Below, in pieces: positions 8,988 to 18,115 of a stretch of DNA of 46,830 bases. The stretch's first letter is position 1, and each line of letters opens with the position of its first letter. Made by a program: the position numbers and the translations under genes. A model generated the notes under the pieces. It had not been told where the DNA came from. It saw nothing but the letters and a program-made list of their open reading frames with translations, and did no database searches. Origin of the DNA: an uncultured Ruminococcus sp. (GTDB taxonomy: Bacteria > Bacillota > Clostridia > Oscillospirales > Acutalibacteraceae); the NCBI GenBank assembly GCA_902785425.1, contig CACZYP010000019.1, positions 1-46,830 of the forward strand, read 5' to 3'.

Positions 8988-10808
8988 ATGGTCGATAGCA
9001 GAAAAACCGAAAAAAGCAGGATCTATTTCAAGGTCGTTTTTTTCTGCGTTTTGGGATTCAGCATATTAATGTGCATTTATCTGACGATGATAATGAAAAA
9101 CCAATCGCAGTTTAATAAAGCTAAAACCGAATATATTGAAAGCTGGACTGTTATCGATGCGGACGGAAACAGCATTGAAACGGGTCGGAAGTACGACGAT
9201 GACAGAGCGTACATCGAGGATTTTATCATTGCAGCTCGTCTTCCGAATGAGATCGGTAATGATAATGTCATGTGTTTTCGCAACAGAAGTACGACGAAAG
9301 TGTATATCGACGGAGTGCTTCGCAAAGACTTTATCCCATCGAGAGATACAGTGATCCCCGGAGGCGCCGTTAAAGAGTTTTATATGACCGTTCCGCTCAG
9401 TCCGACCGACGCAGGTGCGGAAGTCAGGATCTTCAGAGGCAAGACCGACTGGAACCCCGAAATAGTGCCGGAGACATTCATAACATCGGAAGAAGGTGTT
9501 TACGAGTATCTTGCGTTGAAGTACGGCGTATCGTTTGTTCTTGATGCGATACTGTTTGTTGCGGCGCTGCTTATAACTGCGATAGGTATCGTGCTGCGTA
9601 TATGGAAGCGAAAATCACTCGATATACTGTACGGTGCGCTCGGCGTTCTCAACGTTGCATGCTGGCTTATGGCAGTTTCGCAGATCACGCCGCTCGTTAC
9701 ACATATCTATTTTGTAGACGGTGTGATGGGATTCTTATTCTGCATGATGATGCCGTTTGCGCTCATCATATATCTGAATGCGCTGCAAAAGGGCAGGTAT
9801 CATGTGCGTTTTGCTGTGCTTGTCACGATCTCGCTTTTAAACTTTATTGTCTGGACGATACTGCATTTTGGCGGAATTATCTCATTCCAGGACGCTCTTG
9901 TCCCGATAGATTCCGTACTGGGGCTTGTAGTCCTCTGTTCTCTTGTAACGATAATAAGAGATCTTATAAACGGCCGCATCAGGGAATACGCTTACTCGGC
10001 GACAGGTTTTCTCCTGTTTATAGTGAGCTGCCTTGCGCAGATAATCGTGCTTATATTCTTTGAGACGATAAGCAGCGAGATACCGCTTCTCATAGGTCTT
10101 ATGTTCCTGCTGATATTCATGGTCATTCAGCAGATATACGACTACAGGACCGTCAGAGATACGCTTGAAGAAGAAGTACGCAAAAAGAATGAAGAAAACG
10201 AGCAGATGCTCATTCATATCGTCAGAACACTTGCCGGAACGATCGATGCAAAAGATACATATACAAAAGGTCATTCAAGCCGTGTTGCCGATTATGCAAG
10301 AGAGATCGCTCTGCGCTGCGGCTACGATGACACCGAACTGAACAATATTTACATGATGGGTCTGCTTCATGATATCGGCAAGATAGGTATCCCGGATTAC
10401 GTTATCAACAAACCCGGCAGGCTCACCGATGAAGAGTATGAGATGATAAAGAAGCACCCTGTTCTCGGAGGGCGTATCCTGCGAAACATCAAAGAGATGC
10501 CCGAGCTTTCGTGGGGCGCACGCTGCCATCATGAAAAATATGACGGTACCGGCTATCCCGATGGCCTCAAAGGTGAGGAGATCCCCGAACAGGCAAGGAT
10601 CATTGCCGTTGCCGATGCTTACGACGCCATGACAAGTTTCAGAAGCTATCGTGATCCAATGCCGCAAAGCAAGGTGCGAAAAGAGATCGAACAAGGCAAG
10701 GAAACACAGTTTGATCCGCAGTTTGCCGAAATAATGCTTCAAATGATAGATGAAGATAAAGACTATCTTCTTTGCGAGAAAAAGCAACAGGAATCATTAC
10801 AGAAATAA
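8988..10808 (+). CDS. Membrane-bound HD-GYP domain protein, probable cyclic-di-GMP phosphodiesterase
   Basis: 606 residues. One N-terminal membrane helix (about 12-35), an extracytoplasmic segment of about 140 residues, then a block of six to seven membrane helices (about 185-390), a short coiled linker and an HD-GYP domain (about 410-595). The metal-binding and signature motifs are intact: KGHSSRVADYA, GLLHDIGKIGIP, HHEKYDGTGYPDGL and ADAYDAMTS. HD-GYP proteins hydrolyse cyclic di-GMP or related dinucleotides; this layout suggests control by an outside signal. The start at 8988 follows GAAGGAG. A strong terminator follows, so it is a single-gene unit. Confidence 0.88.
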   Translation: MVDSRKTEKSRIYFKVVFFCVLGFSILMCIYLTMIMKNQSQFNKAKTEYIESWTVIDADGNSIETGRKYDDDRAYIEDFIIAARLPNEIGNDNVMCFRNRSTTKVYIDGVLRKDFIPSRDTVIPGGAVKEFYMTVPLSPTDAGAEVRIFRGKTDWNPEIVPETFITSEEGVYEYLALKYGVSFVLDAILFVAALLITAIGIVLRIWKRKSLDILYGALGVLNVACWLMAVSQITPLVTHIYFVDGVMGFLFCMMMPFALIIYLNALQKGRYHVRFAVLVTISLLNFIVWTILHFGGIISFQDALVPIDSVLGLVVLCSLVTIIRDLINGRIREYAYSATGFLLFIVSCLAQIIVLIFFETISSEIPLLIGLMFLLIFMVIQQIYDYRTVRDTLEEEVRKKNEENEQMLIHIVRTLAGTIDAKDTYTKGHSSRVADYAREIALRCGYDDTELNNIYMMGLLHDIGKIGIPDYVINKPGRLTDEEYEMIKKHPVLGGRILRNIKEMPELSWGARCHHEKYDGTGYPDGLKGEEIPEQARIIAVADAYDAMTSFRSYRDPMPQSKVRKEIEQGKETQFDPQFAEIMLQMIDEDKDYLLCEKKQQESLQK

Positions 10809-10845
10809 AAGATTGCGGTTTCGATGTGAAACCGCAATCTTTTTT
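10809..10845 (+). terminator. Terminator of the HD-GYP gene
   Basis: A 14-bp perfect stem AAGATTGCGGTTTC / GAAACCGCAATCTT with a 5-base loop, followed by a run of T. Confidence 0.93.
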
Positions 10846-10859
10846 GTTGCTTGCTGTTA

Positions 10860-11053
10860 GGGAAGCACTGATTAAATCGAGTGCCCATATTGCGCAGTCA
10901 GATTTGCGGACAGTGTCCGCAGACAGATATGCGTTACACACTTTGATTTATGATCCGCCTGACGTATTTCAAGGTTTTTGAGTTCAATTTGACCAAAAGA
11001 TGCAAGCAAGATGGGTGTTCAGTCCACAGGACGTGATTAATTCAGTGGTTCCT
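10860..11053 (+). mobile_element. MITE-like repeat, family A, copy 2 (complete)
   Basis: 194 bases. It begins GGGAAGCACTGATTAAAT and ends ATTAATTCAGTGGTTCCT, which are imperfect terminal inverted repeats, and is bordered by TA (10858-10859 and 11054-11055). The first 45 bases and the last 55 match the copy at 18896-19069. The interior differs and contains a perfect small palindrome TGCGGACA-G-TGTCCGCA (10905-10921). There is no coding capacity. It sits between the converging HD-GYP and dockerin genes. Confidence 0.75.
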
Positions 11054-11064
11054 TAGTTTTAAGA

Positions 11065-14000
11065 TCATGTAATCGGAGTGCCTACCCGGCTGCCCGGATC
11101 GGAAAAACCTGCGCTGTATCTGAGTACCGCAAGTGCGTCGCCCGAGGTTACATTTCCGTCGGTGTCAACGTCTGCGGCTTTGTTTTGGTCGGGGGTGAAT
11201 GTATCAAGCCCTACGCTTGAGCGTAGTATAAGAAGTGCGTCATTTGCCGTTATCAGCCCGTCAAAGTCTACGTCGCCTAAGAGTAAGGTGCTTTCCGGGA
11301 TCTCTTCCCAATGAGCGTAGATCGTAATGTCACTGTCAACAGTGATCAATGCTCCGATGATGCCCTCGCTCCATTTGTTGAATCTGTACCCTTCGGGAGC
11401 TTTAAAGAAGCAATCGGGCAGCTCCAGCGTACTTCCTTTGTCTACGGTAACAGTCTTTTTATCACCGGTTTCATTGTTGCCGTGGAACGTTACCGTACAC
11501 TGCTGACTTGTTGTCGGGTTATTTATCGAAACTGCTGTAAGTTCAACATCATGATCGGGCATTACAAACGTAGTCGTGCTTGACTCTCTGTCTGCTATTT
11601 CTATCGGGGTGCAGTCGCACGCCCATCCGATGAATTGTTCGTCTGCTGAGTAGTTCCAAAGGAGCGATACGGTGTCGCCCTTGTAGGCGGAAGCTATTTC
11701 GGTATAGTATACGTTTGTAGCAATACCGCCGTTAACTTTAATATTGTGCATGACCTCAGGCTCGGAGGTTTGCTCGATGGCTGTAATGGTAACGTCCCTC
11801 TTAGGCACGAGCATAGTTGTTTCGGGCGAGTGAATGTCATCGATCTCGATCGAGTTCGTATCGGCAGTCCAGTAAACGAATTGTTTATCCTGCGGTGCGT
11901 CCCAGCTCAGATATACCGTAGAGCCGTATTTTGCCGACATTATCTCGTTGCCGTTTTTATTGAGCGCTCTGCCGCCGATAACGGTTATTTTATAGAACTG
12001 ATCGGTATCTGATTTGTATACAGCCTTGAGCTTTACGCTTTCGGCAGGCATAAGGAACTGCGTTTCGGGGGAATGGGTGTTGTCGATATCTATTCCTTCA
12101 TCGGTGCACTCCCAGTGATCAAACTGTTCAAGCTGACTCTTGTTGCAGGTGATAGTTACCTTAACACCGAATTTCGATTTGTTTACTGTGACGCCGTTAA
12201 TGCTTGCTTTGCCGCCGTCAACAGAAATACTGTACTCTTTCTCGGAAAGGTTTGCGGGGCATTTGCCGAAGTCGTTGTAAACATAGCGTGTATTTTTCTG
12301 ATCCTTGCCGCTTATTGTGAGCGAGCTTGCTTTTTCGCCGTTGATATAGCTGTAAATACCGGAATTGCTTGAGTTGCTGACGTAGTATTCATATCCCTTG
12401 TTTGTAGATACAACTACCTCTGCCTGATACCAGTGGTCTGCAATGAATGTATCGTTTTCGCCCAGGTAGCGGTACTCGGACATATCGAGCCATGCTACAC
12501 CGTTGTGGTATTTTTCATCGTTTAATGATGTGTCAAGGTGCAGTCCCGTTGTCGGTACCTCTGCATAGAATACGGGCTTTTCACCTGCCATAGGCTCCGT
12601 AACGGAGGTTACTTCGATCGTCCAGAGCGTTTGTACAGGCCCCTCGGGTTCGGGTTCGCATTTACCTACGGTTATAGCTGCATTGAGATACTTATAGCGT
12701 ATGCTTTCGATCGAACTTACAGGCATTCCGAGCGATTCTTTACCGTTTATCGTACCGTTTATGCTGCAAGGGTCTTCCGCTGCAAAGTTGAAAACGCATC
12801 CGTTTGTCGTCTGAAGAACAATGTGGTAATCGTAAACATGTCCTTCGATAAATACGTCGTTGGGTTTCATATCACGGCTGTCTGTTTGATCGTACCAGCA
12901 TATGCCGTTGTAATAGCCGTACATGCCATTTGCGATGGAATCGGTGCATATCTTTGTGAATTTTCCCGGTGTTCCCGTGTATGACGGCTTTTCTCCGGGG
13001 CGGGGCGTAACCACATCGTCAACCGAGAAACTGAAAAGTCTCGGCGCATCGGTCGGCTTGTATGTGTAGCTGACAAGAACACCGCCGTATTGTTCGAGCT
13101 TGCCGATATTGTTGCGAACGTAGTCAGCCGTGCGGCCGTTAAGCGTTCCGGGAATATTTAATATACCGTTGCTCTTGTCGGTAGGTTCGGGGAACTTGCA
13201 GCCCGTTTTCGGAAGAAGATATACGGCGCATGTGTATGAATGATTCGATTGGAATTTATCAACGCCCGGTTTCATATAATGGCTGTCTGTTTTGTCGTAC
13301 CAGGAAACGCCGTCAACGGCGTAGTTGGTACCGTTAGTGCCGAAATCATAGAAAAGATCGTATTCGTTCGGTTCATCGGAAACTGCGCTGTATTTCGGCA
13401 GCTGACCCGGCACAGGTTCTTCAATTCCCGATACCGATACGCTGTCGATAACGTTCGTTTCACACAGACCGACATAAGTGCAGATGCTGATAAGATAATT
13501 TGCATCGGATTTGTCATATGTCGATACAGATGCCGTTTTGCCGTTGATATATGCGCTTACAGCAGACTTTCCGTTTTCTTTTACAGCTAACTTATAACCC
13601 TGCTGCGGTACGATATCAATGTATACCATATAGTAATGGCCTTCTATAAAAGTATCGTTCTGGGGGTCTAAGCGGCGGCCGTTGTCTGTATGATCGCTCC
13701 AGTGTATACCGTTATTCCACGCTTCCGTTTTGATTCGGTAAGAGCTGTTGTAGGTATATGCACTGTACTGAACGGTAGCCGAATAAGCGGGAGTACGTCC
13801 GGGGAATATCTTCGTGTCGAGATTTTCTACACGGACATCATCGATGATCTTATAATTGCATTCACCCATTTCTGCTCTTATGATAAGATAGTCTTTAAGG
13901 GAATTGTTTCCGTACGCCTGAGGTTTCGTATTGTTGCCGTTTACGGTGGCGCTTACGGTTGTGTCGGTCGTGGTTGAATTTGTCGCAAATTCATAGCCTT

Positions 14001-15135
14001 CTTTCGGCCTGACAAACAGATAGAACACATACGAATGTCCTTCCTTAAACACATCGCTGCTGTTGCCAAGATCAAGAAATCGTGATTCGGTCTGATCGAA
14101 CCAGCCTACACCGTTTTTAACGTAGGAAACATCGTTTGAGTATTCGTACCCTTCATCACCGTAAAGACCGACTCTTACATCGGGTTCACACCCCGGCAAA
14201 GGCTCGGCAACGGCTGTTATCTCAATGCTGTTGACCTGTTTTCTGTGGCATTCGCCGTAATCGTATGTGAGAATAACGATATCGCTCTTTCCTGCGTCAT
14301 TGCCGGCGTAGTGCGAAGCGGTTGCGGAATGATAGCCGATATAGGCATTGGGAACATTGAAAGCGCCTATACCGTCAACCTTATACCCGGTATTTGCCTT
14401 GATGCCTACCACTACCTGATAAACATGCCCCTCTATAAACTTGTCGGACTGACTAAGTTCTTTGCTTGCTGTTTTATCCCACCAGGACACACCGTTTGTA
14501 AAGTGGCTTGTAAGGTCGGTGGGGGAATACAAAGAGTAGGACTCCTGCTTTACAACGGGTGTAAAATCGGGGGAAGAGCCTGCTGTCGGATCATCAAGTT
14601 CTATAGTTACACTGTGTGCAGGTTCCTTGAGCATTGGGAAGATAACGGTCGCTTCATCGCCGTAAGCATTCTTTACGGGGTAGATATCCTCGCCGTTGTT
14701 TTCGGATTCCTGACGAACGCCGTTGACGTATATCACCGTAGAATTTGTCCAGCGCCTGTTGTTGTAGTCATCTCTGTACTCCATATCCTTGATCGTATAT
14801 CCGTCGAGTGTTCTGACAGATATCATACAGGCATAGATATGACCTCGTTCGAGCAGATCGTTTGCTTTGACCGAACTGTAGCCTTTACCGTTGGTGCCCT
14901 TGTCGATCCAGCTGATCTCCGATACATAGATACCTTCCGAAATGCTTTCGGGGTGAGCGATATCTGTCCAGGGCTTCTCGCCGACCTTAAGCTCCGGTAT
15001 CGTGATGGAAAGCGAACCGGTAAGCTCCTTGCCGGCAGCGCTTGCAGGGATCATCGCAAGCGGCAGCATAGAAAGCAATACCGCAAGCGAAAGCAGTACG
15101 GAAAGACACTTGCCTTGTTTTATCGTTCTTTTCAT
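11065..15135 (-). CDS. Large secreted dockerin protein with repeated beta-type modules
   Basis: 1356 residues. Signal peptide at 1-34, ending in PASAAG. Residues about 35-910 hold seven related modules of about 125 residues, each with a W-x-D-x-(T/S)...F-x-E-G-H-x-Y core followed by a G(Y/C)-(K/E) turn. Residues about 960-1190 hold three shorter modules with V-x-GG-x-A...PE-T-x-F/M-x-VP, resembling divergent InlB B-repeats, then one InlB-like unit with VTFHGNN. The C-terminus (about 1284-1356) is a type I dockerin with two calcium loops (DVDFDGLITANDA and DVDTDGNVTSGDA). It would dock on a cohesin of a cellulosome- or amylosome-type complex. No catalytic domain was recognised, so it is probably a binding or adhesion component. 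AAGGGAGG precedes the ATG. Confidence 0.82.
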   Translation of the reverse strand: MKRTIKQGKCLSVLLSLAVLLSMLPLAMIPASAAGKELTGSLSITIPELKVGEKPWTDIAHPESISEGIYVSEISWIDKGTNGKGYSSVKANDLLERGHIYACMISVRTLDGYTIKDMEYRDDYNNRRWTNSTVIYVNGVRQESENNGEDIYPVKNAYGDEATVIFPMLKEPAHSVTIELDDPTAGSSPDFTPVVKQESYSLYSPTDLTSHFTNGVSWWDKTASKELSQSDKFIEGHVYQVVVGIKANTGYKVDGIGAFNVPNAYIGYHSATASHYAGNDAGKSDIVILTYDYGECHRKQVNSIEITAVAEPLPGCEPDVRVGLYGDEGYEYSNDVSYVKNGVGWFDQTESRFLDLGNSSDVFKEGHSYVFYLFVRPKEGYEFATNSTTTDTTVSATVNGNNTKPQAYGNNSLKDYLIIRAEMGECNYKIIDDVRVENLDTKIFPGRTPAYSATVQYSAYTYNSSYRIKTEAWNNGIHWSDHTDNGRRLDPQNDTFIEGHYYMVYIDIVPQQGYKLAVKENGKSAVSAYINGKTASVSTYDKSDANYLISICTYVGLCETNVIDSVSVSGIEEPVPGQLPKYSAVSDEPNEYDLFYDFGTNGTNYAVDGVSWYDKTDSHYMKPGVDKFQSNHSYTCAVYLLPKTGCKFPEPTDKSNGILNIPGTLNGRTADYVRNNIGKLEQYGGVLVSYTYKPTDAPRLFSFSVDDVVTPRPGEKPSYTGTPGKFTKICTDSIANGMYGYYNGICWYDQTDSRDMKPNDVFIEGHVYDYHIVLQTTNGCVFNFAAEDPCSINGTINGKESLGMPVSSIESIRYKYLNAAITVGKCEPEPEGPVQTLWTIEVTSVTEPMAGEKPVFYAEVPTTGLHLDTSLNDEKYHNGVAWLDMSEYRYLGENDTFIADHWYQAEVVVSTNKGYEYYVSNSSNSGIYSYINGEKASSLTISGKDQKNTRYVYNDFGKCPANLSEKEYSISVDGGKASINGVTVNKSKFGVKVTITCNKSQLEQFDHWECTDEGIDIDNTHSPETQFLMPAESVKLKAVYKSDTDQFYKITVIGGRALNKNGNEIMSAKYGSTVYLSWDAPQDKQFVYWTADTNSIEIDDIHSPETTMLVPKRDVTITAIEQTSEPEVMHNIKVNGGIATNVYYTEIASAYKGDTVSLLWNYSADEQFIGWACDCTPIEIADRESSTTTFVMPDHDVELTAVSINNPTTSQQCTVTFHGNNETGDKKTVTVDKGSTLELPDCFFKAPEGYRFNKWSEGIIGALITVDSDITIYAHWEEIPESTLLLGDVDFDGLITANDALLILRSSVGLDTFTPDQNKAADVDTDGNVTSGDALAVLRYSAGFSDPGSRVGTPIT

Positions 15136-15173
15136 TTTACATTCCTCCCTTGATGAAAAGTATATAATTTCAC

Positions 15174-15208
15174 ATTATAAGTGTACCACATTATATGGAA
15201 TGTGTCAA
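15174..15208 (-). promoter_or_regulatory. Promoter with internal palindrome upstream of the large dockerin gene
   Basis: On the minus strand: TTGACA (15208-15203), then TACACT at 17 bases (15185-15180) directly followed by TATAAT (15179-15174). The spacer is filled by an 18-bp inverted repeat, CACATT-ATATGG-AATGTG (15187-15204). A palindrome in this place is typical of a repressor operator; the protein that might bind it is unknown. Confidence 0.5.
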
Positions 15209-15274
15209 CGAATGTGTATATGCTGTAATGCTTTTCGGGAGAGATATAACTGATTGGCGACAGGGCAGAAAAAA

Positions 15275-15297
15275 AACGCCCGTCAATGGCGGGCGTT
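15275..15297 (-). terminator. Terminator of the cotH-like gene
   Basis: AACGCCCG / CGGGCGTT stem with a 7-base loop. On the minus strand it is followed by a run of eight T. It lies just after the stop of the CotH-type gene. Confidence 0.9.
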
Positions 15298-15309
15298 TTG
15301 ATCTGTTTA

Positions 15310-16863
15310 TCATTGTTTTGAAGCTTCATATGTTTCCATGATCTTCGAGCGGAACTGCTCAAAAGACATGTTTGACTTTTTACTGCCGTTTTCGTTTCCG
15401 TCAAGGCTGAATGTAAAGTCTTTATTCTGATTTGCAAACTCGATATACGGTGTTATGATGTCCTCATAATTCGCCTTTACCGTTTCATACATCTTGTTGA
15501 ACTCGGCGTCGCTTGTGAGCAGCTCGGATTTTGAAAGCGTTTCAAGCTCTGCTGCGTATTTGTCTCTGACGTATGTAAGCGACGGAAGAGCGTCTTTTGT
15601 GACCGTATTGGCGATAAGCGGATTCTGCTGTTCCATAGAACCTACGGCGAAGCTTGCAAACGGGTCATATTCGGCGCAGTTTTTGTTCAGACCATACGTG
15701 ATGCCCATCGTCCTGTCATTATCGTAAACGATGAATATAGCCTTTCCGTCGTCCTTACGGAAGTAAATGTAGTGATTATTGTAATTGTTTCTGATGTCGT
15801 CCGGGTCGCCTGCGAAGTATTCTGCCGCCATAAACTTTGCGTAAGAATCAACATCAAGGACTTTTTCAAGCTCTTCTTTCGTGATATCGGGCTTATTTAC
15901 GACGTTAAGGAAGTTGACAAGCGTGCTGTTGTCTGACGTTTTCTTGTTTGTTTTGAGGTTGAAATTAAACTTTATGCCCTCGGAGTTTTTCTGTATGCCG
16001 TAGGAATTGTCGGTATCGTAGTTAGCGCCTCTCCAGTGTCCCGTTCTGTTTCCTTCGTTGTCGCATTCCGACCACATACATTTGTAAAGGTCGCCGCCCT
16101 GTGCGGATTTCGGGAGCCTCTTCTCCAGAAAAGTTTCGTCAACAGGCTCGTATATCTTCACAAGACCGTAATTGTTGCCGTTAACGATAAGCTGTGAAAG
16201 TCCGATCTTCTGAGTTAGCTGATCTGCCGTTTCAAAAAGCTGTGCGGCGTAGATCTCTCTGATATTGCTGTCATCGTAAACGATATTCCATTTTATGTCT
16301 ATCTCGTTGAGAGTAGCAAATGTGCGTTTTTTTCTTGCGCTTCTTTCGGCTTCCGTCCACTGCCTGATATCGTCTCCGTAATCGTCGGTCTTATCGAAAG
16401 TTTCGTCAAAGCTCAGCTTGTAGTTGCAGATGTTCGGTGTGCCGTCCTCGTCATAAAAAGGTTCAAGCGACTGATTGCCCTTGAGACGAATGCCGACCTC
16501 TTCAATTGTGTAGCTGTCATCGCCGACAGTAAAAGTCACGTCTGCTTTTCTGTATATCTCGGACTTTCTGTTTTCATCGTTTTCGCTGTATTTTTGGAAA
16601 TCCTGCTGGAGCTTTTCGATCTCTGCGTCACTGATGTCAATGCTTACGGTCACTCTGTTTTGAAGATCAAAGATTTTGTTGTACAGTTCAAGACCTTCGC
16701 TCTCGGATTCTTTGTAAGGCTCTGTTGGTGTTGCCTTCGATCCTGCAGCTTCGACCGTGTCTGAGTCTGATGCAGCGGGAGTTTCCTTTTCGGTTTCGGT
16801 ACAGCCCGAAGCGACGCAAGCGGTCAGCATAATTGCAATGATAAGTGAGACTATTCTTTTCAT
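15310..16863 (-). CDS. CotH-kinase-family lipoprotein
   Basis: 517 residues. The N-terminal signal ends in a lipobox, VASGC (Cys21), so the protein is predicted to be lipid-anchored outside the membrane. A low-complexity linker rich in E, S and T follows. From about residue 70 it matches the CotH kinase family: GIRLKGNQS, a central NGNNYGLVKIYEPVDETFL, and the metal-binding YDNDRTMG near 385, preceded by YFAGDPDDIRNNYNNHYIYF. Family members phosphorylate spore-coat or extracellular proteins; in rumen and gut clostridia related proteins often accompany cellulosome components. A dockerin gene lies next to it. Its promoter carries the tandem operator also found before the S41 peptidase and the histidine kinase genes, so it is probably controlled by that two-component system. 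Confidence 0.82.
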   Translation of the reverse strand: MKRIVSLIIAIMLTACVASGCTETEKETPAASDSDTVEAAGSKATPTEPYKESESEGLELYNKIFDLQNRVTVSIDISDAEIEKLQQDFQKYSENDENRKSEIYRKADVTFTVGDDSYTIEEVGIRLKGNQSLEPFYDEDGTPNICNYKLSFDETFDKTDDYGDDIRQWTEAERSARKKRTFATLNEIDIKWNIVYDDSNIREIYAAQLFETADQLTQKIGLSQLIVNGNNYGLVKIYEPVDETFLEKRLPKSAQGGDLYKCMWSECDNEGNRTGHWRGANYDTDNSYGIQKNSEGIKFNFNLKTNKKTSDNSTLVNFLNVVNKPDITKEELEKVLDVDSYAKFMAAEYFAGDPDDIRNNYNNHYIYFRKDDGKAIFIVYDNDRTMGITYGLNKNCAEYDPFASFAVGSMEQQNPLIANTVTKDALPSLTYVRDKYAAELETLSKSELLTSDAEFNKMYETVKANYEDIITPYIEFANQNKDFTFSLDGNENGSKKSNMSFEQFRSKIMETYEASKQ

Positions 16864-16893
16864 AAGAGGCCTTCTTTCGGAAGCTTTTTACAC

Positions 16894-16926
16894 ATTTTAG
16901 CACATTCGTCTTAAGTTTATCTGAAG
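16894..16926 (-). promoter_or_regulatory. Tandem operator and promoter of the cotH-like gene (site A)
   Basis: Read on the minus strand: CTTCAGA, 4 bases, CTTAAGA (16926-16909), 9 bases, then TAAAAT as -10 (16899-16894). There is no good -35; the second repeat covers that position, as at promoters activated by OmpR-type regulators. Sites B (18849) and C (22779) have the same motif and the same 4- and 9-base spacings. Confidence 0.65.
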
Positions 16927-16972
16927 ATTGATGTTTTTTGCGGATAATTTTTAAAATTTGTCCTAACCGCTA

Positions 16973-17000
16973 TTGATTTATTTTACTATATCGGTATAAT
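16973..17000 (+). promoter_or_regulatory. Promoter of the flavin-barrel/CAT-like pair
   Basis: TTGATT (16973-16978), a 16-base spacer and TATAAT (16995-17000), 47 bases before the first start codon. Operator site A lies about 47 bases upstream of this -35, on the far side. Confidence 0.55.
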
Positions 17001-17046
17001 AAAAATAAGAGATCATTGATCAAAAAAAACAAACGGAGGTACTGAC

Positions 17047-17448
17047 ATGAAAGACATCGAAAGAGTATGTAAGTTTTTGGACGAGGCTCAGACGTATTAC
17101 CTTGCAACAGTCGAGGGCGATCAGCCGAGAGTTCGCCCTTTTGGTACGGCGATAATCGCAAACGGCAGGCTTTATATCCAGACCGGAAAGGTGAAGTCCG
17201 TTTCAAAGCAGCTTGCGGCAAATCCTAAGGCGGAGATCTGCGCTTTCAAAGACGGCAAATGGCTTCGTGTTTCGGGTGAGCTTGTAAACGACGACGACCA
17301 CGAAGTAAAGGTCGCAATGCTTGAAAAAATGCCTGTACTCAAAGACATGTACAGCGCAGATGACGGCAACATGCAGATGCTGTATTTCAAAAATGCGACT
17401 GCAACATTCAGTTCCTTTACCGAGGCACCGGAGACGTTTGAGTTTTGA
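17047..17448 (+). CDS. Pyridoxamine 5'-phosphate oxidase-family (split-barrel flavin) protein
   Basis: 133 residues, the size of small split-barrel FMN-binding proteins such as NimA-like and general stress proteins. Family pattern: YYLATVEGDQPRVRPFGTAI near residues 18-37, GRLYIQTGKVKSVSKQL near 42-58 and the strand WLRVSGELV near 75. The reaction is unknown; relatives bind FMN, F420 or haem, and some reduce nitro compounds. A strong ribosome site (GGAGG) precedes the ATG. The next gene starts at or just after its stop codon, so the two are cotranscribed. Confidence 0.8.
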   Translation: MKDIERVCKFLDEAQTYYLATVEGDQPRVRPFGTAIIANGRLYIQTGKVKSVSKQLAANPKAEICAFKDGKWLRVSGELVNDDDHEVKVAMLEKMPVLKDMYSADDGNMQMLYFKNATATFSSFTEAPETFEF

Positions 17449-17456
17449 TCGGCAGT

Positions 17457-18080
17457 ATGGCAAAACAGACAGACCCAAGCAAAACATCACGGGCAAAAGC
17501 TTTTGACCTTTGGATGAAAGCTGCAAACCCGATGGTGACTTTTATCAAAACGATAGACGTTACCAATGCAGTCAGATACGGCAAAAAGAAGAACATGAAA
17601 TTCAATATGCTCATGCTTTACTGTGTAGGTATGGCTGCAAAGGATATAGACGAGTTTTATCTTCTCCCCGTAGGCGATAAGCTTATGCAGTATGATACTA
17701 TCGCCGTAAACACGATAGTGAAAAACAAAGACGGCGGAATAAACTCCTGCGATATACCGTTTTCAACCGAGCTTGACAGATTCAACAGCGATTACATAAA
17801 GTATACTGCGGCTTCTGCGGAGAAATGCGAGGATAAAGACTTGTCACAGGATAACATGGTGATCGGCACGTCTGCAATAGTTGAAACGGAACTTGACGGC
17901 GCCGTGGGGATATACAGCGGCATGTTCAATAATCCGTTCATTATATGGAGCAGATACAGAAAAAAAGGATTTCGCTGTTATCTTACACTTTCGTTCCAAT
18001 TTCACCACACACAGCTTGACGGCTCTCATGCAGGCAGATTTTTAGAGGATCTGCAACGTGAGATCAAGCGCTTGAAGTAA
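17457..18080 (+). CDS. Chloramphenicol acetyltransferase-like protein
   Basis: 207 residues from the ATG at 17457. A TTG at 17445, overlapping the previous stop, would add 4 residues; neither start has a strong ribosome site. The CAT fold is indicated by the C-terminal catalytic motif FHHTQLDGSHAGRFLEDLQ, with the active-site His and the family HxxxDG, and by an N-terminal segment like FIKTIDVTNAVRYGKKKNMKFNMLMLYC. CAT transfers acetyl from acetyl-CoA to chloramphenicol, but many chromosomal homologues in clostridia have other or unknown substrates. Resistance cannot be claimed from sequence alone. It is cotranscribed with the flavin-barrel gene. Confidence 0.75.
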   Translation: MAKQTDPSKTSRAKAFDLWMKAANPMVTFIKTIDVTNAVRYGKKKNMKFNMLMLYCVGMAAKDIDEFYLLPVGDKLMQYDTIAVNTIVKNKDGGINSCDIPFSTELDRFNSDYIKYTAASAEKCEDKDLSQDNMVIGTSAIVETELDGAVGIYSGMFNNPFIIWSRYRKKGFRCYLTLSFQFHHTQLDGSHAGRFLEDLQREIKRLK

Positions 18081-18088
18081 TAGAAACA

Positions 18089-18110
18089 CCCCCGTGCAAA
18101 AACACGGGGG
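18089..18110. terminator. Hairpin between converging CAT-like and response regulator genes
   Basis: CCCCCGTG / CACGGGGG stem with a 6-base loop, placed between two converging stop codons. T-tracts are weak on both sides, so termination strength is uncertain. Confidence 0.6.
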
Positions 18111-18115
18111 ATCCA

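Noticed and set aside
14245-15153. 302-codon frame opposite the large dockerin gene
   Set aside because: Antisense to the signal peptide and first modules of a clear secreted protein; no family resemblance.
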